From: an uncultured Eubacteriales bacterium
GTDB taxonomy: Bacteria > Bacillota > Clostridia > Oscillospirales > Oscillospiraceae
DNA: 49,062 nucleotides
Assembly (NCBI GenBank): GCA_900552475.1
Contig: USAC01000006.1
Location: 1 to 49,062, forward strand
Direction of reading: 5' to 3'
Positions 48,259 to 49,062 of the stretch are shown in pieces. How positions within the stretch are numbered: position 1 is the first letter of the stretch; each line of letters opens with the position of its first letter. The position numbers and the translations under genes are program-made. Below the pieces are notes generated by a model, which saw nothing but the letters and a program-made list of their open reading frames with translations, ran no database searches and was not told the origin of the DNA.

Positions 48259-48782
48259 TTATCCTCGATGGTCACACTTCTGACACTGTATCATGGGCGT
48301 TTCGCCCCCGTCTTTGTAGAACACGCCTGCCCATTGACAGATACTCTGTAAAATCGGCACGACAGAGGCCCCCTTTTCCGTCAGGGAATACTCTACCCGG
48401 GGCGGAATTTCATCGTAGGACTTGCGCTCCATGATGCCGTTGGCGATGATGAGTGCACCCTTGGCGGTCGCCGCGCCGCTGAACATCTTCTCCACCATGG
48501 CCTTGAAGGTCTTGACGACTTCGCCCTCTGTGACATACTGCGCCGGCCCCTTGACCTGATAGCCCTCCAGATTCTGCGCGTCGTAGACGGAAACGGCGAT
48601 TCTGCCGTTGTTTGCCGCGATGTTCTTCAGGGTTGTATCCAGAAACACATCGCCCACCACCAGCTTGCCGTCCGGGGTCACATCCTTGAATGCAAGGGCG
48701 CCACATTCGGCTCTCCATCCGCGCAGGTGGCCAGATCCCACATCCCGCTTTTCAGCAGCCTGACAACATTTTCATTCAGCAT
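48259..48782 (-). pseudogene. Frameshifted chimera: PPOX-like FMN protein fused to HxlR C terminus
   Basis: The start ATG at 48782 follows AGGAGG. Codons 1-29 give a pyridoxamine-phosphate-oxidase-like N terminus (GMWDLATCADGEPNVAP); a one-base loss in the CCC/GGG run near 48696-48698 shifts the frame, after which AFKDVTPDGKLVVGDVFL and GYQVKGPAQYVTEGEVV continue the same family. At about 48441-48447 the sequence passes abruptly from KGALII to NGIMERKSYDEIPPRVEYSLTEKG, the C-terminal part of an HxlR MarR-like regulator, which then ends normally at 48259. HxlR's DNA-binding helices are missing. A true fusion, a deletion join, or an assembly artefact are all possible. Confidence 0.75.
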
Positions 48783-49062
48783 AACAGTTCCTCCTTATAT
48801 CCTGAGCTCTATGGCTCGCTTGTTATGCTTATCATAGAGCAGATATAGCGAATGTGGAAGATATTGGTCAATTTATAAGCTGCTCATATATTTCATGGTG
48901 CCCCCAAAGGCACAGCTTTTTGGATAACAAAACAAAGAGGGGAGGCCAACCAGCGGCGTGGGGGCCCGCGTTTTTTTTATTTTTTACCCCCGGGCCCCGC
49001 AATTAACCACCCGCCCCCCCCGGGGAGTGCACGGGGTTGTCGGGGTGACCCCCCAGCTAGCC
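48783..49062. other. Contig edge: possible promoter, inverted repeat and low-complexity end
   Basis: On the minus strand TTGACC (48866-48871) with a -10-like TATATC or CTATAT; near the expected start lies an inverted repeat GCTCTAT / ATAGAGC (48806-48812 with 48834-48840), a possible regulator site for the HxlR region. From about 48950 the sequence becomes runs of G, C and T (for example T8, C8) without coding potential; it is probably unreliable base calling. No gene is supported. Confidence 0.5.

Noticed and set aside
1..49062. CRISPR arrays, tRNA/rRNA genes, prophage or intact insertion sequences
   Set aside because: None recognised on either strand; the only repeats are the two short dispersed families described.

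Overview
The window looks like a chromosomal contig end from a GC-rich, anaerobic, Gram-positive gut-type Clostridia, most likely Oscillospiraceae or a relative. The evidence is strong GGAGG-type ribosome binding sites with frequent GTG/TTG starts, TTGACA-N17-TATAAT promoters, a T-box leader and an M-box riboswitch, butyrate kinase beside a 2-oxoacid:ferredoxin oxidoreductase, and lipoproteins with Firmicutes lipoboxes. The taxonomic call is inference from gene content. I see no prophage, CRISPR array, rRNA or tRNA gene.

Layout. 1-7.1 kb: DegV protein, BaiN/HI0933-type flavoprotein, RuvX, adenine deaminase, a Mbeg1-like hydrolase and a LysR regulator broken by two tandem stop codons. 7.2-11.6 kb: fermentation operon of butyrate kinase, a P-loop NTPase and a four-subunit VOR-type 2-oxoacid:ferredoxin oxidoreductase. 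11.7-12.4 kb: an AT-richer orphan gene. 12.5-17.7 kb: purine-nucleoside ABC importer (ATPase and two permeases) plus 8-oxoguanine deaminase. 17.7-22.5 kb: a TIM-barrel protein, a small unknown protein, and carB with a leader peptide and terminator. 22.6-27.3 kb: two-component pair, DUF4259-like protein, and an AbrB/ABC/ABC-2 operon. 27.4-31 kb: rsmA, an unknown membrane protein, a radical SAM protein and a tandem-OB SSB-like protein. 31-34.4 kb: Trp T-box and a trpXYZ-type tryptophan importer. 34.8-39.6 kb: M-box/mgtE, LysR, TRIC channel, DUF4230. 39.7-45.4 kb: U32 protein, MltG, a Cys-rich mini-protein, dTMP-kinase-like protein, RarD, 3-methyladenine glycosylase, HAD phosphatase. 45.4-47.2 kb: BMP-family nucleoside-binding lipoprotein. 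47.2-48.8 kb: a decayed MATE gene and a frameshifted PPOX/HxlR chimera, followed by low-complexity sequence at the contig edge.

How it fits together. Purine salvage recurs: adenine deaminase, the nucleoside ABC importer without an adjacent binding protein, 8-oxoguanine deaminase, and the probable binding protein (BMP lipoprotein) 30 kb away behind its own promoter. Butyrate kinase with VOR suggests amino-acid fermentation, 2-oxoacid to acyl-CoA to acyl-phosphate to acid plus ATP. Three genes or operons are controlled by RNA: trpXYZ (T-box with UGG specifier), mgtE (M-box), and carB. The carB leader encodes a 33-residue peptide with three consecutive Arg codons, ending 6 nt before an 18-bp terminator hairpin. 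This last one is the best candidate for an undescribed regulatory system here.

Two families of dispersed non-coding repeats lie in intergenic spaces, mostly just behind genes. One (four copies) is a module between a gene's terminator hairpin and a conserved GTGAGAC end. The other (two full copies, one fragment) begins with a GCCGGCGGG hairpin.
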